Shown: piece after piece, positions 1-10,300 of the stretch
Layout: each line of letters opens with the position of its first letter
How positions within the stretch are numbered: position 1 is the stretch's first letter
Assembly: GCA_025800145.1 (NCBI GenBank)
Contig: JAOXSH010000053.1
Span: forward strand, 1 to 43,860
Reading direction: 5' to 3'
From: Cohaesibacter sp.
GTDB lineage: Bacteria; Pseudomonadota; Alphaproteobacteria; Rhizobiales; Cohaesibacteraceae
DNA length: 43,860 bases
Made by a program: the position numbers and the translations under genes
Notes under the pieces: model-generated
Database searches by the model: none
Told to the model about the DNA's origin: nothing
The model's input: the letters and a program-made list of their open reading frames with translations, nothing else

Positions 1-146
1 AACACTAAAACAAAAATAAGCAAACTTTATTCAAAGAAATATCACACACCACAACAAAACCCCAGAAATCCAACAGTTCAAGCAGGGGAAAACATAAAAC
101 AAACAACCCACAAGCCAACAGACAAAGAAACAGCAAAAAAACAAAA

Positions 147-170
147 CCCCTCGCAAAACCTTGCGAGGGG
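147..170 (-). terminator. Rho-independent terminator of the RTX gene
   Basis: A perfect 10-bp stem (CCCCTCGCAA / TTGCGAGGGG) with a 4-nt loop is followed, reading the minus strand, by a T-rich tract (TTTTGTTTTTTT). It lies 50 bases past the stop codon of the RTX gene on the minus strand. The 146 bases to its left are AT-rich and I see no gene in them. Confidence 0.85.
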
Positions 171-219
171 GAAATTAAAAGACGGTATATTATCATATGA
201 TTTCAAAGTTTGCTAAAAA

Positions 220-1917
220 TCACGTATACCAAATCCCATCATTGATCACAGGAGCAACTCCAGCGATATTCTCCTCACTTTCTGAGAAATCAGCTAGAAC
301 TTTTGCCATATCACGCTTTCCGCTATCCAGCTCTCCTTTCCAGAAAGCCACACCGCCTGCTTCTCCTTCTCTACCAAGGACATTGGAATAAAGCTTTGAA
401 ACAAACTGTTCGCTTGTTGGATCAGAACCATAGACGCTTTTAAATTCATCCGATGCTAAAAAGCCCTTGGCAACATCAATCAGTCCTGTGCCATTATCCA
501 CCTGACTGATCCAATATTTTAGCCCGTCATTATCTGGATCACGCGCAAAAGCAGCTTTATAAATGCGATAGGCCTGCCCGGCATTACCATCAATATCCAA
601 TGCCAATATTCCATCATTGAACTCAAGACGCTCAATATTTACCAAACTATCCGTACCAGATCGGTTCGCGTCATTATCGGTGATAGTATAGGCTTTATCG
701 CCAGTTTTCTGAATTTTGAAATTTTTAAAATCGGCTTTATAGAGTGCTGTATCCACCCCATCGCCGCCATCTATCGTGTCATCGCCTTTATCTGCATGAA
801 AGCGATCATCACCACCCAGACCTTTTAGAATATCATCACCACCAGCACCCCAGATTTTATTCTTGCCATGATTGCCTGTGATTGTGTCAGTTAGATTGGT
901 GCCCCAAACAGTTTCAATATTTTTAAGTGTATCCGTATCACCAAAGGTATCTGTAGCGGTGCCTGCAAGCAGATCAACGGTAACTCCTTTGGTGAAAAGA
1001 GTATGGCCGTCTCTATTGCCTTCCTGTCTGTTAAAGCGGCTTTCATCATAATAATCGACAATGTCTTCTGTGCCTGCGCCTCCGTCAATCATATCATTAC
1101 CAGCACCACCAGCAATTCGTTCTTTCGCTGCGCCGCCCGTGAAGGTGTCATCCCCTCCAAGTCCCCTGAAACGGATGGCCCCCCCATCACCACCGATGAA
1201 TGTATCATTAAATGTAGTGCCACGCGCTGCTTCAAAATTCTTGAACGTATCCGTATCACCAAAGGAATCCGTCGCCCGTCCTGTCGAAAAATTGACAGTT
1301 ACACCTTGCGTGCCTTTTACGCGCTCTCCATTGCTTCCTTGATAACCGTTCAAAACCTCACTGCGATAATCCAGAGCATCATAACCGCTGCCGCCATCAA
1401 AAAAATCATTGCCAGCATTACCGCTATACCTCTCGAACCCATCAAAATCTTTGATGCCGCCAGTAATATGGTCCGCTTTGCCTGATCCTGTTACAGCACT
1501 AAACAAAAGAGGGAAAGTGGTTTTGGAATTTGTAGAGGTAGCAACGCCTTTGGTTAAATCAATTGTTACGCCTTCCTGCATATCATTAAAATTCATGCCA
1601 TGTCCGACAACGACACCATTTTCTGCAATTTCTCTGCTACCTTTGACACTATTGGTTCCAGTGCCAGGTTTAACTTCATCACCAAAATCTCCCCCTTTTT
1701 CATGTCCCTGTACAAAAAAGGTATCGTCGCCCTCATCGCCCTTTAGAATATCTGACCCGTCCCCACCATCAAGAATATCATTGCCCTTGCCGCCAGAAAG
1801 ATCATCCTCACCCTTGCCACCTTTGAGGATGTCATTGCCATCAAAGCCTTTTATTTTATCATCATCATCTGTGCCCGTTAGGGTGTTATCGTGTTCGTCG
1901 CCTAGAATCTCTGCCAT
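220..1917 (-). CDS. Secreted RTX (haemolysin-type calcium-binding) protein with C-terminal DUF4214
   Basis: A 565-aa acidic protein. The N-terminus (about residues 1-70) is a run of nonapeptide RTX repeats (GGxGxDxL type, e.g. [20 protein letters not shown]), which in this family form Ca2+-binding beta-rolls. More repeat blocks occur around residues 150-180, 245-280 and 350-385. Between them is a duplicated module beginning [19 protein letters not shown] and [19 protein letters not shown]. The last 125 residues match DUF4214 ([20 protein letters not shown] ... [19 protein letters not shown]), common in exported RTX and surface-layer-like proteins. There is no Sec signal peptide, as expected for type I secretion, but no type I exporter genes are in the window. 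The ATG has a poor ribosome binding site. It sits alone beside an IS remnant and a tRNA, suggesting accessory DNA. The family call is firm; the biological role (adhesion, matrix or other) is not visible. Confidence 0.85.
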   Translation of the reverse strand: MAEILGDEHDNTLTGTDDDDKIKGFDGNDILKGGKGEDDLSGGKGNDILDGGDGSDILKGDEGDDTFFVQGHEKGGDFGDEVKPGTGTNSVKGSREIAENGVVVGHGMNFNDMQEGVTIDLTKGVATSTNSKTTFPLLFSAVTGSGKADHITGGIKDFDGFERYSGNAGNDFFDGGSGYDALDYRSEVLNGYQGSNGERVKGTQGVTVNFSTGRATDSFGDTDTFKNFEAARGTTFNDTFIGGDGGAIRFRGLGGDDTFTGGAAKERIAGGAGNDMIDGGAGTEDIVDYYDESRFNRQEGNRDGHTLFTKGVTVDLLAGTATDTFGDTDTLKNIETVWGTNLTDTITGNHGKNKIWGAGGDDILKGLGGDDRFHADKGDDTIDGGDGVDTALYKADFKNFKIQKTGDKAYTITDNDANRSGTDSLVNIERLEFNDGILALDIDGNAGQAYRIYKAAFARDPDNDGLKYWISQVDNGTGLIDVAKGFLASDEFKSVYGSDPTSEQFVSKLYSNVLGREGEAGGVAFWKGELDSGKRDMAKVLADFSESEENIAGVAPVINDGIWYT

Positions 1918-2257
1918 AATTTTTGCTTTCGTTAATTAACCAATCCGAGCAAAGACGAACCCTATTGATCAGCAAAAAATAAAGTCACTGCAATATAAAA
2001 GGGTTAGCCATATTCATCGTTACAATTATCAGCTTAAAGATTCTGGACAGAGGCTTCATGATCAATTTGGACTACATTGATTAAGCCTAATAAAATTATA
2101 GGAAGAGAGTTGGTGCTGAGGTGAGGTTAAGGCAGGAGAAAATTGGTATAAATACTGATTGTTATTAGGCAGTGTGGATGAATTTTCACGCGGATCGGAT
2201 TTGGGATTTCCTTAATTTATATTGTGTGATTCATAGATGGCCAACTGATTTGGAGAG
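1918..2257. other. Intergenic spacer between the RTX gene and the IS remnant
   Basis: AT-rich, with no supported ORF or RNA gene. It must hold the promoter of the RTX gene on the minus strand, but I cannot pick a convincing -35/-10 pair. The right-hand end probably includes the left part of the truncated insertion sequence. Confidence 0.4.
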
Positions 2258-2572
2258 TTGGCGATGTCTACACATATGACAGAGGATGATTGGGCGATAG
2301 CACTGGACGTGTTTGAGGCCCACCTGCCCCGCCGAGGCGCCAAGGGGCGCGACACTCGGCTTTTCCTTGAAGCTGTCCATTATTTCTGCGTCCATACCAT
2401 CACCTGGCGAGCCTTGCCTACTGAGTTCGGAAAGTGGAATTCTATCTGGAAACGATTTGACCGGCTGAGCAAGGCTGGTGTCTTTGAGGCCTATTTCGAC
2501 AGTCTGGCGTCACTGAGTTCATCGGCTCATCTGGTGCAGATGTTTGACAGTTCTGTCGTCCAGGCCCATTAA
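2258..2572 (+). pseudogene. Truncated IS5-family transposase (N-terminal DUF4096 part)
   Basis: The 104 residues match the N-terminal, DNA-binding half of IS5-family (IS427/IS1031-type) transposases: the pattern WRALPTEFGKWNSIWKRFDR and the end MFDSSVVQAH are characteristic. In intact members the DxxxVxAH motif carries the first catalytic Asp and is followed by the rest of the DDE domain. Here the frame stops directly after QAH, and the following 30 bases run into the 3' flank of a tRNA, so the DDE domain and right inverted repeat are gone. It could correspond to the first ORF of a frameshift-type IS427 element, but no second ORF follows. Non-functional relic. Confidence 0.85.
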
Positions 2573-2602
2573 AAACAACATAGTAAAACACTAAAAATCA
2601 AA

Positions 2603-2679
2603 TGGTGACCCCGGCGCGAGTCGAACGCGCGACCTACCGCTTAGGAGGCGGTTGCTCTATCCATCTGAGCTACGGGGCC
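2603..2679 (-). tRNA. tRNA-Arg (anticodon CCT)
   Basis: Read on the minus strand, this folds into a complete cloverleaf: acceptor GGCCCCG pairing with CGGGGTC (one G-U), D arm GCTC...GAGC, anticodon stem ACCGC/GCGGT with loop CTCCTAA (anticodon CCT), T arm GCGCG-TTCGACT-CGCGC, discriminator A and an encoded CCA. It reads AGG arginine codons. Its 3' end faces the IS remnant and RTX gene, the usual side for island integration. Confidence 0.97.
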
Positions 2680-2783
2680 TAATCTCATTGCAATGAAAGC
2701 CAGAGGCTGGCATCATGCCATGATTTGATACTTGCTTTTGTCCTATCATTTCCTATTGCCAAGAGAAATAGCCTCACTCGCGG

Positions 2784-3614
2784 ATGTCACATTTTTTCCA
2801 TATCAAAAATACCCTAAGCCTTTTACCAATTGGCCTTTTAAGCCTCAGTTTGCTTGCCGTCCCAAAACCAGTAGCAGCAGCGGCCGAGCACGCAGCCAAA
2901 CCACCAAAGCAGCATCCCTGTTTGCAAAAGCTAACTTCCCTTGACACCTCAAGCACAATCTCTGCCACATGGCGACCTCTTGGCCTGATCACCGAGCCGC
3001 TCGCCACCAGAGTGTTGAATGAGCAAAGACGCATAGCAACAAAAAACTGGTTAGCCACACAGTCAAACCTGACCATTTATGCCCCAATATCCAAAAAGTC
3101 CCAACCATCCCGAAGCAATCCCTCGCTGTTTCTAATAAACAACTATGAAAATGAGCAAAGCAACCTGCAAGAGCATTTGCTGAATTTGGGATTGGCCCGG
3201 GTTGATCTCACCAACCTTTCCAGCCCATGCGCAACAACTTTTCTGATAGCGGAAGAAACCGCACGAAAAAATCGCAAAGGCCTGTGGCAAAACAAGGCCT
3301 ATGCCATACAAAAAGCAGATGATCTTCACCTTTTGGACAAAATATCCACCTATCAGATCATCAAAGGCAAAGTGACGTCGGTGTCCCGAAATCCCAGAAA
3401 AATCAGTTATCTGAACTTCGGTCATATCTGGAAAAAGGATTTTACAGTGATCCTCTCTGCCAAACTGCTCAAAATTTGGGAAAAGCAAGGCCATTCTTTG
3501 GATGAATTGCAAGGGCAGACTGTATATGTTCGGGGGTGGATCGAGAATCGGGATGGAGCGCTGGTGCGCATCAAGCATCCGCAACAATTGCACTATCAAG
3601 AAAGCAAACAATAA
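2784..3614 (+). CDS. Exported SNase-fold (thermonuclease-like) protein, probably without nuclease activity
   Basis: A 276-aa protein with a Sec signal peptide (hydrophobic residues about 10-28, AVPKPVAAAA cleavage region). The middle resembles staphylococcal-nuclease-like proteins: NLGLARVDLT and then AEETARKNRKGLW match the late SNase strand and helix (LLxxGLAxV ... AxxxRxGLW). The C-terminal third (ISTYQIIKGKVTSVSRNPRK ... TVYVRGWIENRDGALVRIKH) resembles the OB-like extension of alphaproteobacterial 'thermonuclease family' proteins. The canonical catalytic signature (RLxGIDxPE) is not recognisable where expected, so hydrolysis is doubtful. It is followed 18 bp later by the M48 protease gene on the same strand, suggesting a two-gene envelope operon. 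Family call moderately sure, activity unknown. Confidence 0.7.
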   Translation: MSHFFHIKNTLSLLPIGLLSLSLLAVPKPVAAAAEHAAKPPKQHPCLQKLTSLDTSSTISATWRPLGLITEPLATRVLNEQRRIATKNWLATQSNLTIYAPISKKSQPSRSNPSLFLINNYENEQSNLQEHLLNLGLARVDLTNLSSPCATTFLIAEETARKNRKGLWQNKAYAIQKADDLHLLDKISTYQIIKGKVTSVSRNPRKISYLNFGHIWKKDFTVILSAKLLKIWEKQGHSLDELQGQTVYVRGWIENRDGALVRIKHPQQLHYQESKQ

Positions 3615-3632
3615 AGGCGAGGATATTTTTTC

Positions 3633-5105
3633 GTGAAGCGCACAAGCCCGGCTTCCTATATGCGACCCCTTATTCTGGCAGGCAGCCTTTTGGCACTGGC
3701 TGGATGTCAATCCCTTTTGACCAAAAACAGCCCATCCCTTGGCAGCGTTTCCCCGACTGTCACATCACCTGTTGCATCCATAGAGCGTGAAATTGGCGCG
3801 CGCGAACATCCAAAAATCATCAAGGCCTATGGCGGTCTCTATTCCAATGCAAAATTGGAGACCATGCTCTCCAAACTGGTGGGGCGACTGGTCGCCGCTT
3901 CCCCCGAACCAACACGCCCCTATCGGGTGACCATTCTCAATTCCCCATCCATCAACGCCTTTGCCCTGCCCGGTGGCTATCTCTATGTCACCCGTGGTTT
4001 GCTGACTTTGGCCAATGATAAATCGGAATTGGCTGCTGTGCTGGCCCACGAAATGGCCCATGTCACATCACGCCACGCTCTGGCTCGCGCCCAAGCCCGC
4101 CAGCAAAGCGAAATCGTTTCCAAAGTCATCAAAAACATGACCGGAGACAGTGCCAAGGCAGCCCGCATCAAAGCGCAAAAGTTGGTAACCCTTGCCAGCT
4201 TCTCACAAGTGCAAGAACTGGAGGCCGACCGCCTTGGCATTGAAACAGCTTTCCGAGCCGGACTGGACCCTTTTGCCGCTGGTCGTTTTCTTAAGAGCAT
4301 GGGGGCATATGCCCAATTTCTGACAGGACGCGCCGACAACGACCCAAAGGCCAGTTTTCTCTCCTCCCATCCCACAACACCAGAACGCATCAAAGCCGCA
4401 CTCTTTGCCGCTCGCCGTTTTTCCGGTCCCAATATCGGCGAACGAGAGCAAGAAGACTATCTATTGGCACTGGATGGAATGCTCTTTGGCGATAGCCCAG
4501 ATGAAGGCTTTGTCCGTGGACGTTCCTATATCCACCCCCATTTACGCATTGCCTTCACCCTGCCCCAAGGCTATCGACTGGAAAATACCTCAAAAGCGGT
4601 GCTGGCTATCTCGCCTAATGGCACCGCCATGCGCTTTGACGGGGTCAGCGTCAGCCGCGATGTACCCTTGGTCAAATATCTGACATCGGGCTGGGTCACA
4701 GGCTTGCTCACAGGCTCCATCCGCCAACAACAAATCAACGGCAATGAAGCCGTTCTTGCAACCGCCAAAGCAAAGGGCTGGATCTTCCGCATCGCGGTCA
4801 TTCGCATCCAGTCAGCCACATATCGCTTTGTCTTTGCCACCACCCGCTCAGACGCCGCATTTGAAAGCAATGTCACAGAAACTTTCCAGTCTTTTCATAT
4901 GCTCACAACCCAACAAGCCATGGCCTTTAGGCCCTTGAATATTAAAATCATCGAAGCCCCACAAGCCGCCTCCATTCAAAGCTATGCCACCCAAATGCAA
5001 GGCACAGAGCAACCAGAGCGCCTGTTTCGCCTGCTGAACAACTTGCCCACCACTGCCCGCATTAAAAAGGGGCAAACCATCAAACTGATTGTTCAGCAAC
5101 CATAA
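3633..5105 (+). CDS. M48-family zinc metalloprotease, lipoprotein (BepA/YfgC-like)
   Basis: 490 aa. The GTG start at 3633 follows AAGGCGAGGA; an in-frame ATG at 3660 would shorten it by nine residues. Residues 11-25 form a lipoprotein signal with lipobox LAGC (Cys25). The protease motif HEMAH lies at about 139-143 with the third zinc ligand Glu in ELEADR near residue 197, so the active site is complete. In this family these are periplasmic proteases or chaperones that act on misassembled outer-membrane proteins. The C-terminal part is the longer extension seen in rhizobial members, ending in a LysM-like stretch (LLNNLPTTARIKKGQTIKL). It probably forms an operon with the upstream SNase-fold gene. 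It converges on carD across a shared hairpin terminator. Confidence 0.88.
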   Translation: MKRTSPASYMRPLILAGSLLALAGCQSLLTKNSPSLGSVSPTVTSPVASIEREIGAREHPKIIKAYGGLYSNAKLETMLSKLVGRLVAASPEPTRPYRVTILNSPSINAFALPGGYLYVTRGLLTLANDKSELAAVLAHEMAHVTSRHALARAQARQQSEIVSKVIKNMTGDSAKAARIKAQKLVTLASFSQVQELEADRLGIETAFRAGLDPFAAGRFLKSMGAYAQFLTGRADNDPKASFLSSHPTTPERIKAALFAARRFSGPNIGEREQEDYLLALDGMLFGDSPDEGFVRGRSYIHPHLRIAFTLPQGYRLENTSKAVLAISPNGTAMRFDGVSVSRDVPLVKYLTSGWVTGLLTGSIRQQQINGNEAVLATAKAKGWIFRIAVIRIQSATYRFVFATTRSDAAFESNVTETFQSFHMLTTQQAMAFRPLNIKIIEAPQAASIQSYATQMQGTEQPERLFRLLNNLPTTARIKKGQTIKLIVQQP

Positions 5106-5115
5106 AAGCCAATAA

Positions 5116-5145
5116 AAAAGCCATGATCAAAAGATCATGGCTTTT
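5116..5145. terminator. Bidirectional terminator between the M48 protease and carD
   Basis: A 13-bp perfect stem (AAAAGCCATGATC / GATCATGGCTTTT) with an AAAA loop lies 10 bases past the protease stop and 28 bases past the carD stop. The A-run on the left and T-run on the right make it usable in both directions. Confidence 0.85.
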
Positions 5146-5173
5146 AAAATTTTGATGAGATCAAAAGGCCCTA

Positions 5174-5728
5174 TCAGGCGGCCGCTTCCTGCCCATTTTT
5201 AGCCGCGCCACGACGTGGACTTTTGGCTAGATGCTTCTCAATCAAATGCACAGCCTCGGTGCCAGACAATTTGCGAACGGCAGCCACTTCCCGCGCCATC
5301 CGGTCCAATGCTGCTTCATAGAGCTGACGCTCCGAATAAGATTGTTCCGGCTGGGTTTCAGAGCGATACAAATCCCGCACCACTTCAGCAATGGATTGCA
5401 AATCGCCAGAATTGATCTTAGCCTCATATTCCTGCGCACGACGGCTCCACATGGTCCGCTTGATCCGCGCACGACCAGTCACAGTGGTTAAAGCCTTCTC
5501 AACAGTCTCTTCATCAGACAATTTGCGCATACCAACAGACTCAATTTTGCCTGTGGGAACCCGCAAAGTCATTTTATCTTGCTCAAAGTTGATAACAAAA
5601 AGCTCCAGAGACAATCCGGCCACTTCCTGCTCTTCAATATTTGTGATTTGACCAACACCATGTGCTGGATAAACAATGAACTCGTTAATCTTAAAGCCCT
5701 GACGTTGGGTGGCTTTTTTGATGGCCAT
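5174..5728 (-). CDS. carD: CarD-family transcription factor
   Basis: 184 aa, the usual length for alphaproteobacterial CarD. The N-terminal RNA-polymerase-interacting Tudor-like domain is clear (FIVYPAHGVGQITNIEEQEV), followed by the helical DNA-binding part (WSRRAQEYEAKINSGD ... VVRDLYRSETQPEQSYSERQ) and an Ala/Lys-rich tail. In this family the protein binds the RNA polymerase beta subunit and stabilises open complexes, notably at rRNA promoters. It lies in the conserved order helicase - S4 protein - fdxA - carD on the minus strand, but a 541-bp gap upstream suggests its own promoter. Confidence 0.95.
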   Translation of the reverse strand: MAIKKATQRQGFKINEFIVYPAHGVGQITNIEEQEVAGLSLELFVINFEQDKMTLRVPTGKIESVGMRKLSDEETVEKALTTVTGRARIKRTMWSRRAQEYEAKINSGDLQSIAEVVRDLYRSETQPEQSYSERQLYEAALDRMAREVAAVRKLSGTEAVHLIEKHLAKSPRRGAAKNGQEAAA

Positions 5729-6269
5729 ACGCTTGAAACTCCCGCGTCATATGTAAGCAGACTTGGCAAACCTGCTTAACTTACCGGAACATTCGAGACC
5801 AGAAACGCGCCTCGCCCGGTTAATCACTGCCTATACCAAAAAGGCATGGATACCATTTCAGCATCACTCAACCAATAAGTCGAAAGGGAGATGTGAATTA
5901 TGCAAAAAGCCATTGAATTGGACGGCAAATGCGCATAAAAAAACTCCTAACGAGGAGCAAATGGACCTTCCCTTATCAGTCAATAAAGGAAACCATATCA
6001 TATTTTTGGCATAATTCCAACGAAAGATGCAATCAAACTGTCATCTTTCGCAAAAAGCTCGTTTTATCTCTCTGAAATTCAAGCGAAATTTCTCTTAACC
6101 AAATTTCCGCAACGCACAATTTCGGGTATTTTCAGGCCTTTGCACCATCACATATGCACAGACAAAGCAAAGGGCAACAGATGTGAAAATGGTCCGGCAA
6201 AGCATAATACCAACGGCATAAGTGCGCGGACCATTGATCTCGTACAAAAAAGGCAGCGACAGGGTCAGC
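5729..6269. other. Spacer between fdxA and carD
   Basis: 541 bases without a supported gene. It holds a 9-bp inverted repeat at 6021-6050 (CGAAAGATG / CATCTTTCG, 12-nt loop) that could be an operator or weak terminator. Next to the fdxA stop, 6251-6271 can form a weak AGGC/GCCT hairpin followed on the minus strand by six T residues, a possible fdxA terminator. The carD promoter should lie in the first 150 bases but I cannot define it. Confidence 0.4.
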
Positions 6270-6605
6270 CTAATCACCTTCACCCGGCTCCGGCGAAAGT
6301 TTTGCCAGCTTGCCTTCGACACCATCCATATCGGCATAGCCGGGCATCGGCTCTTTCTTGACCGTAATATTGGGCCAGATCTCGGAATATTTGGTATTGA
6401 GCTTGATCCAGTCCTCAAGGCCAGGTTCCGTATCAGGCTTAATCGCTTCAGCAGGACATTCCGGCTCACACACACCGCAATCAATACATTCATCAGGATT
6501 GATTACCAGCCAGTTTTCGCCTTCGTAAAAGCAGTCAACAGGACACACTTCCACGCAATCTGTATATTTACACAGGATGCAATTGTCCAAGACGACATAA
6601 GTCAT
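6270..6605 (-). CDS. fdxA: FdxA-type 7Fe ferredoxin
   Basis: 111 aa from the ATG at 6605 (protein [20 protein letters not shown]...), which has GGAGA at the right distance; a longer in-frame reading to 6692 has no family similarity. The first cysteine cluster ([18 protein letters not shown]) and the second ([12 protein letters not shown]) match the [3Fe-4S]/[4Fe-4S] ferredoxins of the FdxA group, and the C-terminal extension ([19 protein letters not shown]) is typical. It is a small cytosolic electron carrier whose partners are not shown here. The position between the S4 protein and carD is the usual one in this order. Confidence 0.96.
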   Translation of the reverse strand: MTYVVLDNCILCKYTDCVEVCPVDCFYEGENWLVINPDECIDCGVCEPECPAEAIKPDTEPGLEDWIKLNTKYSEIWPNITVKKEPMPGYADMDGVEGKLAKLSPEPGEGD

Positions 6606-6924
6606 TGTGTTCTCCACAACAGGTGGTCTGCGGCATTGCCGCTTATTTGGTCTCTCGTCAGATTTGCTATCGCTTTTGTGCCAGCGTTGCAAGCTGTTCC
6701 ATTGCGTATTGCAGCATCAAGATAAAACAAATTTCCCCAATGCGATCAATCGTCACAATATGGTCCAACAGGGAAAGATTTCGTTACCACCTAGCAAGTG
6801 TCACAGGGGCATTCTTTGAGTTTTCGCAAATCCGGTAAAGTAAATACCAATTTTGACGAAAAAATCCAGATCGTAAACTGATACACCTTGTCACAGAGCA
6901 AAATAGGCACTCAGCAAGGATCAA
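6606..6924. other. Spacer between the S4-domain gene and fdxA
   Basis: 319 bases with no supported gene on either strand. It should hold the fdxA promoter (minus strand) and the end of the helicase-S4 transcript. No strong hairpin plus T-run is visible. Confidence 0.35.
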
Positions 6925-7320
6925 TCACTCACCTTGCTTAAAGCGCATAATCTGACGGCGATCCCGCTTTGTTGGGCGCCCAGCCCCAGCATCACGCATC
7001 TCAGCAACCGGCTTGAAATTTTCAGCCTGTTTAGAAGAAGGTTCAACAACAGGGGTTAAATCTTCATAGAGCAATTGTGCTTCCAAAGCCGGTCCCCGCC
7101 GCTCCCCCAAAAACAGCAATTTGAGGACACGAATGCGATTGTCGCGTGCAATGGTCAACACGTCCCCTTGCTTGAGCCCATATTTGGCCGCGACAATCTT
7201 TTCCTTATTCACCCGCACATGACCGGATGTCACCAACTTGGCAGCCAAGGTGCGTGTTTTCGCCACTCTGGCATACCATAGCCATTTATCAATCCGTATT
7301 TTTGCAACAGTCTCTTGCAT
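6925..7320 (-). CDS. S4-domain RNA-binding protein, Hsp15/HslR-like
   Basis: 131 aa. Residues about 8-70 form an S4 domain (IRIDKWLWYARVAKTRTLAA ... VRVNKEKIVAAKYGLKQGD), the RNA-binding fold of Hsp15 (HslR), which in E. coli binds stalled 50S subunits with attached nascent chains. The basic tail (GRPTKRDRRQIMRF) fits RNA contact. It starts 18 bases after the end of the helicase gene, so the two are almost certainly co-transcribed and may both act in RNA or ribosome maintenance. Confidence 0.9.
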   Translation of the reverse strand: MQETVAKIRIDKWLWYARVAKTRTLAAKLVTSGHVRVNKEKIVAAKYGLKQGDVLTIARDNRIRVLKLLFLGERRGPALEAQLLYEDLTPVVEPSSKQAENFKPVAEMRDAGAGRPTKRDRRQIMRFKQGE

Positions 7321-7338
7321 GACATTGGCCCAAAAGGC

Positions 7339-10300
7339 TTATTTATCCTGCCCTAAATTGGCTTTCAAAGCGGCCAAGGCTGCAAAAGGAGAATCGGGAT
7401 CAGCAACCTTTTCCTTGCGCGGTGCGCTGGAACGTTGCGGCTTGCGAGACTTATCGCCCCCGCCTTGCTTGCCACGCCCTTTGCCAGCATCAGAACGGTT
7501 GGCACTGCGGTTAGAGCCAAATTTGCCCTTACCACCCTCTTTAAAGCCACCTTTACGTCCAGTGGGACGAGGACCTTTGCGCTCTCCGCGACCACCCGGA
7601 CGCCAGATTTCCAGCCATTTCTCTTCTTCTTCCGCTTCCTGTACGGCCTCAGACTGCACTGCATCATCAGAAGATGCCGCAACAGCGTCAGAAGACGTGT
7701 CGTCAACTGCTTTGTCTACCTCAACACCATCAGAAGGCGCTTCGCTCTGAGCAGCACCATCCCCAGTTTCAGCAGCATTGTCAGCAGGCGCAGTCTCTTC
7801 TTCAATCTTGCGACGCTCAAGACGATAGCCAAGAGATTTCAAAATGGTAGAGAAGTCCTCACCCGCACAACCAAGCAAAGAGGTCATGGCAACCGTGACA
7901 GTGAAACCGCGATCCACAGCCCCTTCCGGCGCTTCAGGCGCCTCTTCGCTGGGACGCCAACCAAGAAGCGGACGAATGAGATCAGCCAAACGCTCTAAAA
8001 TATCAATACGAACCGCACGTTTGCCATAAACGCCAAAGCCAACCGTTTTGTAAAGCGCAGGCGTGATGCTCTCATCCACCGGAATAGACGTCCGGCCAGA
8101 GGCAGACAATGACGGCACTTCCACAAGACCGGCCTGATCCAGACCGCCATTTTTCAATGCCCACATCATCACCAGCAACGTGCTGGGCGCAGGCTTGAGC
8201 AAAATAGGAATATAAATATGATAGGCCCCAAAGCGCACACCAAATTTACGCAAGCTTGCCCGCGCATCCTGATCGAGCGAACGGACATCCTCGGCCACGC
8301 TGCGACGATCCAGAATGCCAAGATTTTCGACCAACTGAAAAGCCAGTCCCTTGGCAATGCCCTCAAGCTCGCCCGTATTGGCCAAATCCACCAAAGGCTG
8401 GAGCAAAAGATTGATATGATTGGTCAGCCACAGATTGATCCGCGCCTGCACCGCTTCCAATGCCGCACCAGACAATCCCTCATCGGCCAGCACCATCAAC
8501 CGTGGCTTTAAAATCTCGTCACCAACCACCAATTTGGCAATCGGTGCGCCTTGCCAGCGCAACAGACCATCGCCAGACAACAGGAACTGGTCATTGGCCG
8601 CTCCTGCTATTCTTTCCGATCTGCTTTCAAACTCAACAGACAAGACCTTCTGCGCAGCGGCGCGAATGGCTTTGGCATCCTGGCCTTCAGCACTCACATC
8701 GGGCGCAAAGCGAAATCCTTGCAATTGTCCAACATGCTGACCTTCCACCAGCACATCACCGGTAGCAGTAATTTCCGCTTCGAGCATTGCTTTTTCTCTC
8801 AGACGTTTCATCAATACACTTGTGCGCCGATCTACAAAGCGCTTGGTTAACCGCTCGTGAAGAGCATCCGACAGACGGTCCTCAACGGCTCTGGTCCGTT
8901 CTTGCCACAAAAAGGGATCTTCTAGCCAGCCCTTTTTGTTGGCAATGAACGTCCAAGTGCGGATATGTGCAATTCTATTGGCCAATGTGTCAATATCACC
9001 AGCCGTTCTATCAGCAAAAGAAAGCTGAGAAGACATCCATTCTGTTGCCAAATGGCCACGTTCATTCAGTTGCGAGAAGACTTTTACAATCAAATCCGCA
9101 TGATTGGCCGGGGCAATCTTGCGATAATCGGGTATCTGACACACATCCCAAAGTAAACGCAAACTCTCTTCATCGCCAATTTTCCGCCTGATCTTGGCAT
9201 CTTTATAAAGCAATTCCAGCGCCTGTACATCACTGGCAGGCAAGGCTTTGGTCAAACCCTGTCTCTTTGGCACCTCTTCCAGCGAGCCTATCAAATTCTG
9301 ATAGGAAGAGAAATCCAGCACCCGATTGCGCCATTGCAGCAATTTCAGCGGCTGGAAAATATGACATTCCAATTGCTCAACCAGCTCATCCTCAAACGGT
9401 GCAACCCGCCCGGTCACCCCAAATGTGCCATCACGCACATGGCGACCGGCCCGACCGGCAACCTGCGCCAGCTCTGCCGCCGTCAGACGGCGATATTGAA
9501 AGCCGTCAAATTTCTGTTGAGAAGCAAAGGCCACATGATCGACATCCAAATTCAGGCCCATCCCCACAGCATCTGTTGCAATCAGATAATCCACATCCCC
9601 ATTTTGAAACAACTCAACCTGTGCATTGCGCGTGCGCGGCGACAAGCTGCCCATCACCACCGCAGCTCCCCCGCGCTGGCGACGCACCAATTCGGCAATC
9701 GCATACACATCATTGACAGAAAAGGTCACAATGGCCGAGCGCCGTGGCAAACGGGAAATCTTTTTTGCTCCCGCATAAGTCAGCATCGACAGGCGTGGCC
9801 GGGATACAATCGTGGCATGGGGCAAAAGCAGCTCAATCATGGGCCGCATGGTCTCGGCCCCCAAAAGCAAAGTTTCCTCACGTCCACGTAAATGCAATAA
9901 GCGATCCGTAAACACATGACCGCGTTCAAAATCCGCAGCCAACTGAATTTCATCAATGGCAACAAAGGCAACATCGGCCCGCGCTGGCATCGCTTCAACC
10001 GTACAGACATGATAGCGGGCTTTGGATGGCACAATGCGCTCTTCTCCGGTATGCAGAGCCACCCGCTCCTTACCAACCTTGGCCACAAGCCTGCCATAAA
10101 CTTCACGCGCCAAAAGCCGCAAAGGCAAGCCAATCAAGCCAGAGGAATGCGCCACCATCCGTTCAATCGCCATATGGGTTTTACCGGTATTGGTTGGCCC
10201 CAAAATGGCCGTAACCTTACCGCCTGACACATCGGCATCAGAGGCGCGAAACACAGCATCCGCCTTTTTGCCTATAGCCGCATCCTTGCCAAAAATACCG

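Noticed and set aside
1003-1939. Long plus-strand ORFs opposite the RTX gene
   Set aside because: They are Ser/Pro-rich antisense shadows of the Gly/Asp-rich RTX repeats.
5763-6014. 83-codon ORF with CELCKKPLNW in the carD-fdxA spacer
   Set aside because: No ribosome binding site or family similarity, and it overlaps the region expected to hold the carD promoter. One CxxC is not enough support.
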